A DNA stretch of 64,000 bases from Bacillota bacterium (GCA_023409535.1 JAEYGZ010000037.1:308072-372071); one strand, 5' to 3'. Counted from the stretch's first letter, positions 36,964 to 45,879 are shown. The notes: a model not told the origin generated them from the letters alone. A program made the numbers and translations.

Positions 36964-37608
36964 TCAGTTACCCACGCACCATTCGATGGCATTTGTCAGC
37001 AGCTTCTGAAAATTCTCATTATACCATACATCCAGATTATGTCCGGGAGTCAGTACACATAAGCGTCCTTTTCCTATGCTGCGGGTGTAGCCTCCGACTT
37101 GCTCCCCACCGGTAGCGGAACAGGTCTTACAGAAGATTTCGGCATCCTCTGCAACGACTGCGATATTATAGTGTTCATCCCGTATTTCGAAGTCTTTTAC
37201 ACCATTTGTAATGGAGTGATATGCAGTCATTTTCACTTCCACGGTACACCGGGGCGGGTGGCCGATAAAATAGTTACCGACGAATTCAGTATAGGGTTCT
37301 TCGGCTTTAGAAGTATTACCTGCGTGGACAGAAAGGAAGCCGCCGCCGTTACGCACATATTCTTCAAGCTCCTTCGGACCTACCTCGGTGACGTTCTCAT
37401 CAAACCAGGGGTTGGTATTTGCCGCATTGATCACATTCATCTTACAGTTAATGATGATGGGATACTTTGCGATCCTTTCAGGGGTAAGAATATCCTTTGC
37501 AGCCTTAATAATTGTCAGATGATATTTTGAGCTAAGAGGGGCAATGCCAAGCTCGATTACCTCGGCAGGATGCCAGTGGTCATCACATAATACCAATACA
37601 TCAATCAT
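36964..37608 (-). CDS. ThuA-like protein (trehalose-utilisation / glutamine-amidotransferase-like fold)
   Basis: A 214-aa cytosolic protein of the ThuA family, which shares the class I amidotransferase fold but generally lacks its catalytic Cys. Recognisable family segments are ELEEYVRNGGGFLSVHAG, VEVKMTAYHSITNGVKDFEI, DEHYNIAV and the C-terminal GKGRLCVLTPGHNLDVWYN. Family members occur in sugar and sugar-derivative catabolism, with unknown biochemical role. AAGGAGAG precedes the ATG at 37608. The next gene on the same strand is the hydrogenase homologue at higher coordinates, about 100 bp away. Confidence 0.88.
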   Translation of the reverse strand: MIDVLVLCDDHWHPAEVIELGIAPLSSKYHLTIIKAAKDILTPERIAKYPIIINCKMNVINAANTNPWFDENVTEVGPKELEEYVRNGGGFLSVHAGNTSKAEEPYTEFVGNYFIGHPPRCTVEVKMTAYHSITNGVKDFEIRDEHYNIAVVAEDAEIFCKTCSATGGEQVGGYTRSIGKGRLCVLTPGHNLDVWYNENFQKLLTNAIEWCVGN

Positions 37609-37708
37609 AATTTTCTCTCCTTTTCACAGACGGATTTCAGTAACATACACCTTCCGTGTACTAAGATTAACCTATAAGATAGCAGGAGAAAAGTCAATGT
37701 ATTATCCT

Positions 37709-38947
37709 CTACTCAAATGTTCTGGTGAAGATGCCGCTTTTCTCAAGGAGGCTGTCAATGGTATCCAGTCCCAGACGGTGGAGAAGCTCGATGACATAGG
37801 GATTGTCAATGGGTGTGGGATAGGGGGCCTGGTTACCGTATTCCACCACATGCTCGCGGCCCTGTTCCTTTGGGATCATGACCCGCGGGCCACCGACACA
37901 ACCGCCCACGCAACCCATTCCTTCAAAGAAATTAGCAGTAATATTACCGGCAAGAATATCATTTATCATAGCCTTGCAGGCAGGAACTCCGTCCGCCTGC
38001 CTTGTGTGAATATGGATGGATCGCTTCGGATTAAGGCGATGAACCGTTTCACTGACAGCTTCACTGACACCGCCGGTGTGGGCATAGATGCGTCCGCCCC
38101 GGGAGGAATGATCCTTTTCGCTTTCCTCCATCCTGGAGGGATCAAGCTCCATTACCTGAAAAATATCCTGAACCTCTTGAAAGGTCAGCACAAAGTCGAC
38201 AGCATCAGCAATATCCTTTTCCTTAGCCTCTGCCTTTTTTGCCAGGCAAGGACCGATAAAGACAGTCAGGGCATCCGGGTGCAGCGCTTTTATGGAGCGG
38301 CCGCAGGCAACCATGGGAGATACGGCCGGCGGCACATGAGGGATCAGATCATGATAAATTTTACGTATCATAGCAATCCAGATCGGGCAGCAGCAGCTGG
38401 TAAGCTGATAATCAGTTTCTGTTTTAATATTTTTGTCAAATTCCAGCGCTTCCTTCAGGGTTAAGATGTCAGCAAATAAAGCGACTTCAATCATTCCGTC
38501 AAAACCGATTTCCTTCAGAGCATTCCGAAGCTTACCGGGGGTCACATCGCTGGTAAACTGGCCTAAGAAGGCCGGTGCCACCAGAGCGTATACCAATCCC
38601 TTATGGGAACGGATGGCCTGCAGTGCTGCGATCACATCCCGACTGCCGGTGAGATGCTTTGCCCGGCATTCCTGGATACAGATTTCACAGCCTGCGCATT
38701 CCTTCTCATCTATTTTGATTTCACCCGATTGACCAGGGTGGATTGCATGAAATGGGCAAACCTTCACGCAGTTATGCTCCTCGCAGTCACAATCCCCGGT
38801 ATGCAAAACCACAGGATGCTTTTGGGGATGCAGCAGACAGTCCAGGTGATGTGTGTCGTAAAGCTCCATTTTTTGAAGGAAGTTCATATCCTTTTCTTTT
38901 AAGGTTCTAACCAGTACCTCATAATATAGCTCTTCAAACGTCTTCAT
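37709..38947 (-). CDS. divergent [FeFe]-hydrogenase-like iron-sulfur protein
   Basis: About 412 aa. Residues 50-100 form a ferredoxin domain with Cys53, 55, 60, 64 and Cys84, 87, 90, 94; the first set has an unusual C-x-C-x4-C-x3-C spacing. The H-cluster domain follows with L1 TSCCCPIW (183-190), L2 IGPCLAKKAEA (231-241) and L3 EGMGCVGGCVGGPR (342-355). The cluster cysteines are conserved, but the Met of L2 (MPC in catalytic enzymes) is Gly, an extra Cys is in L1, and L3 has GGP where catalytic enzymes have GGG. This suggests a sensory or otherwise non-classical member rather than a standard hydrogen producer. The start is uncertain: ATG 38947 and ATG 38971 both lack a clear ribosome site. 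Confidence 0.85.
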   Translation of the reverse strand: MKTFEELYYEVLVRTLKEKDMNFLQKMELYDTHHLDCLLHPQKHPVVLHTGDCDCEEHNCVKVCPFHAIHPGQSGEIKIDEKECAGCEICIQECRAKHLTGSRDVIAALQAIRSHKGLVYALVAPAFLGQFTSDVTPGKLRNALKEIGFDGMIEVALFADILTLKEALEFDKNIKTETDYQLTSCCCPIWIAMIRKIYHDLIPHVPPAVSPMVACGRSIKALHPDALTVFIGPCLAKKAEAKEKDIADAVDFVLTFQEVQDIFQVMELDPSRMEESEKDHSSRGGRIYAHTGGVSEAVSETVHRLNPKRSIHIHTRQADGVPACKAMINDILAGNITANFFEGMGCVGGCVGGPRVMIPKEQGREHVVEYGNQAPYPTPIDNPYVIELLHRLGLDTIDSLLEKSGIFTRTFE

Positions 38948-39063
38948 AGGCAAAACCGGATATCCTTTCATTGATCTAAAAACTATTTTATATTCTATCC
39001 CTTTTCCAAAAAGTAATTCTGAGCAATCAGTGATTATCGAAAGCAATTAGGCTGTATTTCTGC

Positions 39064-39092
39064 TTTACTAGGATTTGGATTTGATTTATAAT
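39064..39092 (+). promoter_or_regulatory. promoter for the VanZ-like gene
   Basis: TTTACT (39064-39069), 17-bp spacer, TATAAT (39087-39092), 65 bp before the start codon. Confidence 0.62.
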
Positions 39093-39157
39093 AAGTCGTA
39101 TAGTTTGAATGAATTAGGTTAAGCTTATTAGTAAATTTAGGAATATGGAGAAAAAAA

Positions 39158-39643
39158 TTGAAGGATCAGACCAGAAAGCAATTAACGAAAGCCGGATGGC
39201 TTTTGTTTTATTTATATATCATTCTATTATCGTATTTTTTGTTTTTCAGCGAGCATTACGGAAGGGATTATATTGCGCCGGAGTATCGTTATAATTTGCA
39301 TTTTTTTAAAGAAATCAAGCGATTTATTCAGTACCGGGAACTCATCGGATGGGAGAGCTTTACAGTAAACATACTTGGAAATGTTCTGGCTTTTGCACCC
39401 TTCGGTTTTTTGCTTCCCGCACTTACCAGAAAATATCGCGGTTTCTTTCGGATTGTTTTCTTAAGCATGCTGTTCAGTCTGTCGGTAGAAGTGATACAGC
39501 TGATGCTGAAGGTAGGAATATTTGATGTGGATGATATTTTGTTGAATACACTGGGGGGCAGCTTAGGCTACATTTTTTTTGTGATCTGTAATTGGGTCTA
39601 TCGCCTGATTTATCCGAAGAAGAACAGGAAGAGAGGGAAGTGA
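39158..39643 (+). CDS. VanZ-family membrane protein
   Basis: A 161-aa integral membrane protein with four helices: about 12-31 (WLLFYLYIILLSYFLFF), 65-88 (NILGNVLAFAPFGFLLP), 95-115 and 120-145. NILGNVLAFAPFGFLLP and the DVDDILLNTLGGSLGY motif are typical for VanZ-like proteins; VanZ itself lowers teicoplanin susceptibility, but most chromosomal homologues are uncharacterised. It starts with TTG at 39158, preceded by TGGAG. The stop codon TGA is one base before the GTG start of the next gene. Confidence 0.88.
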   Translation: MKDQTRKQLTKAGWLLFYLYIILLSYFLFFSEHYGRDYIAPEYRYNLHFFKEIKRFIQYRELIGWESFTVNILGNVLAFAPFGFLLPALTRKYRGFFRIVFLSMLFSLSVEVIQLMLKVGIFDVDDILLNTLGGSLGYIFFVICNWVYRLIYPKKNRKRGK

Positions 39644-39644
39644 C

Positions 39645-39971
39645 GTGTTGTTTAAACGAAAGAAAGAAATGATCCATTTCTCCGGAAGAAGGCATACCAA
39701 GACAGGCATCTTTTCTACAGTGATAGGAATTGTTGTAATTGCCGGCTTTTTAACACTGAGTATTATCTCGGGAATGTCTCATGGAAATGGCGGCTTTATA
39801 TTGGGTGTCCTTGGAATATTATTATTTGCTCTGGCTGTTTATGGCCTTGTGCTTTCCTATAAGGCTTTCAAGAAAAAGGATATTTTCTATCGCTTCCCCA
39901 TCGCAGGAGCGGCACTGAACGGCTTGATGACGATTTTTCTTCTGATTATGTATATTTTAGGTTTGGTGTAA
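39645..39971 (+). CDS. small three-helix membrane protein, conserved hypothetical
   Basis: A 108-aa protein with a basic N-terminus (MLFKRKKEMIHFSGRRHTKT) and three hydrophobic segments (about 22-41, 50-71 and 84-107). The start is GTG at 39645 with GAGGGAAG upstream, practically touching the VanZ-like stop, so the two are co-translated. It resembles small DUF6142-like membrane proteins of Lachnospiraceae, though I cannot confirm the family. No function is inferred beyond a membrane role, possibly with the VanZ-like protein. Confidence 0.72.
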   Translation: MLFKRKKEMIHFSGRRHTKTGIFSTVIGIVVIAGFLTLSIISGMSHGNGGFILGVLGILLFALAVYGLVLSYKAFKKKDIFYRFPIAGAALNGLMTIFLLIMYILGLV

Positions 39972-40051
39972 ATCAGAAAAACGGCTATTCCTCAGGATGT
40001 GATTTTTGCACTTAATGATTATACTTGTGTAGTAAAAGGAAAGGTATTCCT

Positions 40052-40648
40052 ATGACAAGGCTGGAACAGCAAATGAATTTTATAATGGAAGTTGACAAGC
40101 TGAAGAATATTGTCAGACAGAATTATCTGATGGATGGCAGCAGGAAGGAGGATGATGCGGATCATTCCTGGCATCTGGCACTCATGTGCATTCTATTGTG
40201 TGAGCATTCCAATCAGGAGATTGATGTCCTGAGAACTGTTCTTATGGTGCTGATCCATGATATTGTAGAAATTGATGCCGGAGATACCTATGCGTATGAT
40301 CCGGCCGCAAATAAATCAAAGAAAGAAAGAGAGCTGAAGGCTGCCGACCGTATTTTCAATCTTCTGCCGAAGGATCAGGCGAAGGAGCTTCGTTCCCTTT
40401 GGGATGAATTTGAAGAAGAGGTAACACCGGAAGCAAAGTTTGCAAACACTCTGGATAAGCTGCAGCCTTTTTTACTTAATGCGGGAAGCGGCGGTAAGTC
40501 CTGGAAGGAGCATCAGGTTCGTCTTGACCAGGTGCTAAAGCGAAATGAGACGACGCCGGACGGATCTGCAGCACTATGGGAATATCAATATGCTATGCTG
40601 CAGCAGCAGGTTAAATTGGGCAATCTTATAGGAAGTGACTTGCAGTAA
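40052..40648 (+). CDS. HD-domain hydrolase (5'-deoxynucleotidase YfbR/HDDC2-like)
   Basis: A 198-aa metal-dependent phosphohydrolase. The metal ligands are visible: His in DADHSWHLALM, the HD pair in VLIHDIVEIDAGDTY, and the distal Asp in ANTLDKLQPFL. The spacing and the EIDAGDT segment match the YfbR/HDDC2 group, which removes phosphate from deoxynucleoside monophosphates. AAAGGAAAGG before the ATG at 40052 favours it over an in-frame ATG nine codons earlier. Single-gene unit judging by spacing. Substrate is inferred from family only. Confidence 0.87.
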   Translation: MTRLEQQMNFIMEVDKLKNIVRQNYLMDGSRKEDDADHSWHLALMCILLCEHSNQEIDVLRTVLMVLIHDIVEIDAGDTYAYDPAANKSKKERELKAADRIFNLLPKDQAKELRSLWDEFEEEVTPEAKFANTLDKLQPFLLNAGSGGKSWKEHQVRLDQVLKRNETTPDGSAALWEYQYAMLQQQVKLGNLIGSDLQ

Positions 40649-40717
40649 TATTACAAAGTACAGCAGCAGATAAATGCTGAAAATGATAAAAGTAAATAAT
40701 GATATAGGAGGCAGGAA

Positions 40718-42796
40718 ATGAGCTATAAGGATTTATTTCAAGAAGCCAACGAGGCGATAAAGGAACGGTATGAGCTTGCAACTATGCGTATTGCGTTAAT
40801 TGAGCAGGAGAACACAGTCAGAGAGCCCTTACAGGAGTATTTTCAGAAAATGGCTTCCTTCGTTCTCATGGTTAAAAATGTTGCCGCAATGATACAGGAG
40901 GGGCGCATGTCCGCTCTTGACTTACAGGAATTAAAAGGACTGAATCGTGCCCTGTATGAGGATATCACGGGTGACAATTATCACAGCAGCTATGCCAATC
41001 CGTCCTTTGCATCGGAGAGGCTGGGCGTTAAGTACGGAAAGCTGTTATCCTTTCTTGCTGCGGAGCTGCGTACAATTATTTACTACGCCTATGAAAGCAG
41101 GCTTTATCCGATAACGATCTACATGGAGCTGCTGATAGAAATATATAATTATTTTGAAGAGGAAGATGAGTTTACGTATAAAGATGTAAAGCGTATAATA
41201 TATGACTTTATGTATGATTACTGTGATGTTCTGGTAACTCATAGAGTCAGGGAGCTGGTAGATGCGGACCTGACCTTTGCCACGGACCTCATTATGAACT
41301 CGGATCTGCATGACCTTCGTTATCTGTATAGTTACGGCGAATATATCACGGAAAATGAGTTAAAGACGGCAGAGTTTTTAAATACCCTTCCCCAGGAGCA
41401 GATCCAGTCTATGGCGGATACCTATACGGAGGGCTACCGTTTGGGCTTTATTACAAACCGCAAGGAGTTAAGTAAGAAAGCTTATGTGAATATCCGCTAC
41501 CAGGTCGGTTATGAAAGAATGGTGCGCTGTGCCATAGAGAACTTCCGAAGGATGGGCCTGGAACCCACCATCTACAGGGCAGCTCACAATGCGGTCAACA
41601 AGCGTCAGCATTTAAAGATTGGCTATCATGCCACCAGTCCCAACAAGCAATATGATTATGACCACCGTTTTGATATTGGTTTGTTCTTTGACAAGGCGTT
41701 TAAGGAACGTAAGCTGGAGTGCATGAAACAGGCTTATGAGCAGTTTAGGGTGAAAGCCGGTCTGTATGCAGGACCAGCAGTCATTGAAGTATTCGGAGAG
41801 GAGCTTTTTGCTCCGGAGGATAAGAAGGAAGCGGTAAAGCTGGATAAACGTCAGCAAAAGCTTTATGTGGACAGCAGCAATGCAGAGAGCTTTATTAATC
41901 ATGAATATCTGAAGATGGATGAGATCTCCTTTACCATTATATCCTATCCGGTTCCTGAGATCGGGGAGGACTTTGAGGCAATCTTTGCTGAAACAGTAAA
42001 GGTGAATACCCTGGACAGCAGCCATTACCGGGGAATCCAGCAGCATATTATTGATGCGCTGGATCAGGGTGAATATGCGCATATTCTTGGTGCAGGCGAG
42101 AATCACACAGATCTGATGGTAAAGCTGTATCCCCTGAAGGATTCCTCCAAAGAAACTATCTTTGAGAACTGCGTAGCCGATGTGAATATTCCGGTAGGCG
42201 AAGTATTTACCTCTCCTGTACTTAAGGGTACGAATGGTGTGCTCCATGTTCCTAAGATTTATTTAAGAGATCTGGAATACAGAGAACTGGACATAACCTT
42301 TCAGGACGGAATTACCGCGCAGTATTCCTGTAAGAATTTTCAGGAGGAAGCAAAAAATAAGAGCTTTATCAAGGAGAATTTATTATATAACCATGAATTT
42401 CTGCCTATTGGCGAATTTGCCATCGGCACCAATACTACCGCGTATATGATGGGCAGAAAGTTTGACATCGCACCCAGACTTCCTATTCTGATTGCAGAGA
42501 AAACAGGTCCCCATTTTGCCATTGGCGATACCTGTTATCATATGAGTGAGGAAATTCCCATTTACAATCTGGATGGCAAGGAAATCGTTGCCAGGGATAA
42601 TGAGATATCCGTACTCAGAAAGACGGAACCGGATAAGGCTTATTTTAACTGCCATACGGATATTACGCTGCCCTACGATGAGATTAAAGAAATTGCGGTT
42701 GTGAAGAAGGACGGAACCAGAATTCCGATCATACAGAACGCGAGGTTTGTATTAAAGGGTACGGAAGCCTTAAATGAAGCATTTGACAGAGCTTAA
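40718..42796 (+). CDS. long M29-type (aminopeptidase T/S-like) metallopeptidase
   Basis: A 692-aa cytosolic protein. The C-terminal half has the features of M29 aminopeptidases: VGEVFTSPVLKGTNGVLHV near 492, IGEFAIGTNT near 562 and AEKTGPHFAIGDTCYH near 592-607, covering the Glu, His and Asp metal ligands of the two-metal site. M29 enzymes are usually about 400 residues; here around 290 extra residues precede, mostly helical, with no family I recognise. Active-site Asn/Asp replacements cannot be judged by eye. AGGAGG is just before the ATG. The N-terminal part could be an oligomerisation or substrate-gating domain. Confidence 0.8.
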   Translation: MSYKDLFQEANEAIKERYELATMRIALIEQENTVREPLQEYFQKMASFVLMVKNVAAMIQEGRMSALDLQELKGLNRALYEDITGDNYHSSYANPSFASERLGVKYGKLLSFLAAELRTIIYYAYESRLYPITIYMELLIEIYNYFEEEDEFTYKDVKRIIYDFMYDYCDVLVTHRVRELVDADLTFATDLIMNSDLHDLRYLYSYGEYITENELKTAEFLNTLPQEQIQSMADTYTEGYRLGFITNRKELSKKAYVNIRYQVGYERMVRCAIENFRRMGLEPTIYRAAHNAVNKRQHLKIGYHATSPNKQYDYDHRFDIGLFFDKAFKERKLECMKQAYEQFRVKAGLYAGPAVIEVFGEELFAPEDKKEAVKLDKRQQKLYVDSSNAESFINHEYLKMDEISFTIISYPVPEIGEDFEAIFAETVKVNTLDSSHYRGIQQHIIDALDQGEYAHILGAGENHTDLMVKLYPLKDSSKETIFENCVADVNIPVGEVFTSPVLKGTNGVLHVPKIYLRDLEYRELDITFQDGITAQYSCKNFQEEAKNKSFIKENLLYNHEFLPIGEFAIGTNTTAYMMGRKFDIAPRLPILIAEKTGPHFAIGDTCYHMSEEIPIYNLDGKEIVARDNEISVLRKTEPDKAYFNCHTDITLPYDEIKEIAVVKKDGTRIPIIQNARFVLKGTEALNEAFDRA

Positions 42797-42889
42797 GCAA
42801 TTGTTCAAAGATACAGGCATATTAATGAGTGTTAAAATGCAATTTTTATACGAAGATAAGTTCTGTAGTAGCGTGGAGGGAAAGGTGCT

Positions 42890-43600
42890 ATGTTAACAAT
42901 TAAAAATTTTTCTAAAAGCTATAAGAACGAAAAAAAAGCAGTGGATGGGCTGAATCTGGAAGTGGAGAGCGGTGATATCTACGGCTTTATCGGTCATAAC
43001 GGAGCCGGTAAAACGACCACAATCCGTGCCATTGCCGGGGTTCTGGATTTTGAAGAAGGAGATATTGCAATCGGCGGTATATCGATTAAGAAGGATCCGG
43101 TGGCCTGCAAGAAGCTGATTGCTTATATTCCCGACAATCCGGATCTGTACGAGCATCTGACAGGTATAGCATATCTGAATTTTATAGGAGATATCTACGA
43201 GGTAAATAAATTTGACCGTGAGACATTAATAGAACAGTATGCGGATGCTTTTGAATTAACGCAGAATCTGGGGGACACCATCTCCTCCTACTCCCATGGT
43301 ATGAAGCAGAAGCTGGCAATCATCGCTGCTCTGATACATAGACCGAAGCTGATGATTCTGGATGAACCCTTCGTTGGACTTGACCCCAAAGCAGCCTTTA
43401 CCTTAAAGTCTATTATGACACAGCTTTGCCAGGAGGGCAGCGCTATTTTCTTCTCTACCCATGTTCTGGAGGTAGCGGAGAAGCTGTGCAATAAAATCGC
43501 TATTATCAAAAACGGTAAACTGATTTCCTGCGGCAGCACGGAGGAAGTGAAAGGTAATTCCAGCCTGGAGGCTGTATTCCTGGAACTGACGACACAGTAA
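42890..43600 (+). CDS. ABC transporter ATP-binding protein
   Basis: A 236-aa ATPase of the ABC-2/DRA-like subclass. Walker A GHNGAGKTTT, Q-loop region YIPDNPDLYEHLT, signature SYSHGMKQKLAI, Walker B LMILDEPFVGLD and H-loop FSTHVLEVAE are in order. It is followed by its probable membrane partner after about 30 bp. GGAGGGAAAGG precedes the ATG. Typical roles are export of drugs, peptides or wall components; no neighbour points to a substrate. Confidence 0.94.
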   Translation: MLTIKNFSKSYKNEKKAVDGLNLEVESGDIYGFIGHNGAGKTTTIRAIAGVLDFEEGDIAIGGISIKKDPVACKKLIAYIPDNPDLYEHLTGIAYLNFIGDIYEVNKFDRETLIEQYADAFELTQNLGDTISSYSHGMKQKLAIIAALIHRPKLMILDEPFVGLDPKAAFTLKSIMTQLCQEGSAIFFSTHVLEVAEKLCNKIAIIKNGKLISCGSTEEVKGNSSLEAVFLELTTQ

Positions 43601-43629
43601 AACCTGCTGGGAAAGGATTGGTAAGAACA

Positions 43630-45198
43630 ATGAAGAAGATAATACGTTTGTTTCATATCCAGCTTTGGTCTGTCATGGGAGATATGCTGTCCATCGGTAA
43701 TTCCGTTCGAAAAAAGCCAAAAGGCATTTATTCAGGAATATTGGTCTTTGCAGTCGTTATGAGCTGTGTGTCCTATTTTTACAGCTATATGATCGGTACC
43801 GGGTTGAAAATGTTTGACAGTATTGAGATATTACCGGCATTGATGATGGCGGTAACCTGTCTGGTGGTGCTGGTAACAACAACCTTTAAGATTAAAGGAA
43901 CTTTATTCGGTTTTAAGGATTACGATATGGTGATGTCTTTGCCGGTCAGTACGGCAGGGGTGGCAGCCAGCCGTTTGATGATTCTTTATGCGGTTAACGC
44001 AATGTTTGTACTGATCCTGATTGTGCCGATGATGATTGCATATGGAGTATTAATGACTCCTTCGCCCATGTTTTATATCCTTGGGTTATTGATTATATTT
44101 TTTATACCTTTGATCCCGATTGTTGCAGCCTCTGTTCTTGGTACTATCATTGCCTATGCGGCCTCAAAGTTTCGCCATAGCAACCTGTTGAATATCATTT
44201 TTACCATGGTGATAATATTGGCATTTATGGGATTTTCCTTCACCATCAAGGGAAATGGCCAGGAGCTTGCAGACATGGGGAAGGCAATGGCGGCCCTGGT
44301 CAATTCCATCTATCCGTTGGCAGGATTATATACCAGGGCAATCGTAAATTACGATATTGCGGCATTTTTGATTTTTATCGCTGTATCACTGCTGGCTTTC
44401 CTGCTCTATACCGCAGTAATTCAATTCATCTTTAAGAAAATGAACACGGTTATGATGACGGGAAGCTACCGCAGGAATTTCAAGCTGCGTGAGGTAAAGA
44501 CATCTTCTCCCTTAAAAGCGCTTTATTTAAAGGAGCTGAAGCGATATTTTGCATCCCCCATGTATGTAGTCAATACCGGCTTTGGTGTCGTAATGCTGAC
44601 CATCGGAGCCATCGCCCTGTTATTTGTGGATGCCGGGCAGATATTGGGTAATATTCCAGGAGATGCGGTCACTGTGTCCGGACCGATGTTTTTAACCTTC
44701 TGTGTGGTCCTGACCAGTACCACCATGGCCTCCATCTCCCTGGAGGGAAAGAACCTATGGATTCTGAAGTCGTTACCTATTGAGGTGAGGACAATATTTC
44801 ATTCCAAGATGGCAGTAAATCTGACGGTATTGGCGCTTTGCCTGCCGGATGCCATATTAATTGGAATTGGCTTGAAGATGACAGTCCCGCAGACGCTCCT
44901 GATGGTGCTTATGACCGTTGTCTGCTCCTTGTTTGTTACCTTCTACGGTTTGCTGATTAATCTGCAGCTGCCGAACCTTAACTGGGTAAATGAGGTGGTG
45001 GTTGTAAAACAAAGTGCAGCTTCCATGACAGTGGTTTTCAGCGGTCTTGGCGTTGTGCTGTTCCAGTTTACGTTCTTCTTTCTGATACCCTCTGCGCTTC
45101 TGGCTTTATTGCTGTTTATCGTGCTGATGGCAGTGGCTGATGTTATTTTATATAGGGTACTGCTAGGGTATGGAGTAAAGAAGTTTAATGAATTATAG
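43630..45198 (+). CDS. ABC transporter permease, multi-span
   Basis: A 522-aa protein with around twelve hydrophobic segments, paired by position with the preceding ATPase. The N-terminal region is MKKIIRLFHIQLWSVMGDML, then helices near 35-55, 70-90, 110-135, 140-160, 175-195, 230-255, with a central cytosolic loop (about 260-300, basic) before the second half. This duplicated layout fits large ABC-2-like exporters. Start: ATG at 43630; a TTG at 43618 is also in frame but has the ribosome site GGAAAGG directly against it. No extracellular large domain. Confidence 0.88.
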   Translation: MKKIIRLFHIQLWSVMGDMLSIGNSVRKKPKGIYSGILVFAVVMSCVSYFYSYMIGTGLKMFDSIEILPALMMAVTCLVVLVTTTFKIKGTLFGFKDYDMVMSLPVSTAGVAASRLMILYAVNAMFVLILIVPMMIAYGVLMTPSPMFYILGLLIIFFIPLIPIVAASVLGTIIAYAASKFRHSNLLNIIFTMVIILAFMGFSFTIKGNGQELADMGKAMAALVNSIYPLAGLYTRAIVNYDIAAFLIFIAVSLLAFLLYTAVIQFIFKKMNTVMMTGSYRRNFKLREVKTSSPLKALYLKELKRYFASPMYVVNTGFGVVMLTIGAIALLFVDAGQILGNIPGDAVTVSGPMFLTFCVVLTSTTMASISLEGKNLWILKSLPIEVRTIFHSKMAVNLTVLALCLPDAILIGIGLKMTVPQTLLMVLMTVVCSLFVTFYGLLINLQLPNLNWVNEVVVVKQSAASMTVVFSGLGVVLFQFTFFFLIPSALLALLLFIVLMAVADVILYRVLLGYGVKKFNEL

Positions 45199-45221
45199 AG
45201 CTTCTATAAGTCAACATTGCA

Positions 45222-45297
45222 AAGAAACCTGCAAAATAAATAATAAGAAAAGCGGTGATATCCTAAATCTTATTATCTGTTTTACAGGTTTCTTTTT
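45222..45297 (+). terminator. nested-hairpin terminator after the ABC permease
   Basis: AAGAAACCTG (45222-45231) pairs with CAGGTTTCTT (45285-45294), with inner AATAATAAGA (45239-45248) and TCTTATTAT (45268-45276); TTTG follows. It lies between convergent genes. Confidence 0.85.
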
Positions 45298-45344
45298 GAT
45301 ATAGTACCGATATACGGTTTTTTTATTATATATCCGGATTACTC

Positions 45345-45563
45345 TCAGCGAATAAAAAATAACCACCAAAACGGAAATCTCCTGTCAAATTCATGTCTTC
45401 TGTCAAATTCATCTCTCCTGTCAAATTCATGCCTTCTGTCAAATTCCATTCTTCTATTAAATTCATCTTCAAACTCGCGTCTTCTGTCAAAATCAAACCG
45501 CATATTAGGATTAAATCTTTCCTCTCGAAATGTGGTGTAATTAACACTTTGATTGTCTGACAT
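45345..45563 (-). CDS. 72-residue EFDRRH-repeat protein with aromatic C-terminus
   Basis: Starts MSDNQSVNYTTFREERFN, then a run of hexapeptide units of the form EFDRRH/EFDRRD (about residues 30-62), and ends FPFWWLFFIR. The DNA is an 18-bp tandem repeat at about 45377-45450. AAAGGAGC six bases before the ATG at 45563 makes this reading frame the translated one; the overlapping frame with start at 45547 has no such site. Strongly charged amphipathic repeats plus a hydrophobic aromatic end resemble small coat or surface-assembly proteins, but I know no named family. Repeat number is likely to vary among strains. Confidence 0.7.
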   Translation of the reverse strand: MSDNQSVNYTTFREERFNPNMRFDFDRRREFEDEFNRRMEFDRRHEFDRRDEFDRRHEFDRRFPFWWLFFIR

Positions 45564-45847
45564 AGTTATGCTCCTTTAATGCATGGGGTAAATGAAATTT
45601 TATCAATGACATAAATCATTTACTCTTTTATTCCTATATTATTAAGTTATGTAAAATACTTATCCGATGACACTAAAAGCAAGGGTATAAGTTGGATTAT
45701 ATTCTGCCGGATCGAGCCGGGAGTATAGATGGAGTTATCTTATTACTATGATTATCCTCATTAGGTAAGCTAATGAATGCCATTAAGAAATACTATGCCG
45801 AAAAATAACGACAAACAAAAAAGGATATGCTAAAATGTAGCCATATT
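45564..45847 (+). other. upstream region between the repeat protein and purM
   Basis: No ORF supported. AT-rich near 45600-45660. Around 45752-45815 the sequence CTCATTAGGTAAGCTAATGA forms a short stem and is followed by ACTATGCCGAAAAATAACGAC; this vaguely recalls an M-box riboswitch core, but pairing is incomplete. No purine riboswitch or PurR box recognised. Confidence 0.35.
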
Positions 45848-45879
45848 AGTGTGAATTATTGAAAAGCATAATTCACACT
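45848..45879 (+). repeat. AGTGTGAA-type stem-loop, copy 4 (before purM)
   Basis: AGTGTGAATTAT (45848-45859) pairs perfectly with ATAATTCACACT (45868-45879) across an 8-nt loop. It precedes the purM start by 31 bp, so it should be within the leader of the pur mRNA. Confidence 0.75.

Noticed and set aside
36794..37009. 71-codon plus-strand ORF between hemerythrin and the ThuA-like gene
   Set aside because: No ribosome site, overlaps the end of the ThuA-like gene on the other strand, unusual composition.
37544..38464. 306-codon plus-strand ORF opposite the hydrogenase-like gene
   Set aside because: The opposite strand has clear iron-sulfur and H-cluster motifs; this frame has no recognisable domain.
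45326..45547. Alternative minus-strand frame over the EFDRRH repeat
   Set aside because: It reads the same tandem repeat in another frame (MNLTEDMNLTG...) and lacks the AAAGGAGC site that serves the 45563 start.
45752..45815. M-box-like riboswitch segment before purM
   Set aside because: Only short stretches recall the M-box; the helices cannot be completed and no magnesium transporter follows.
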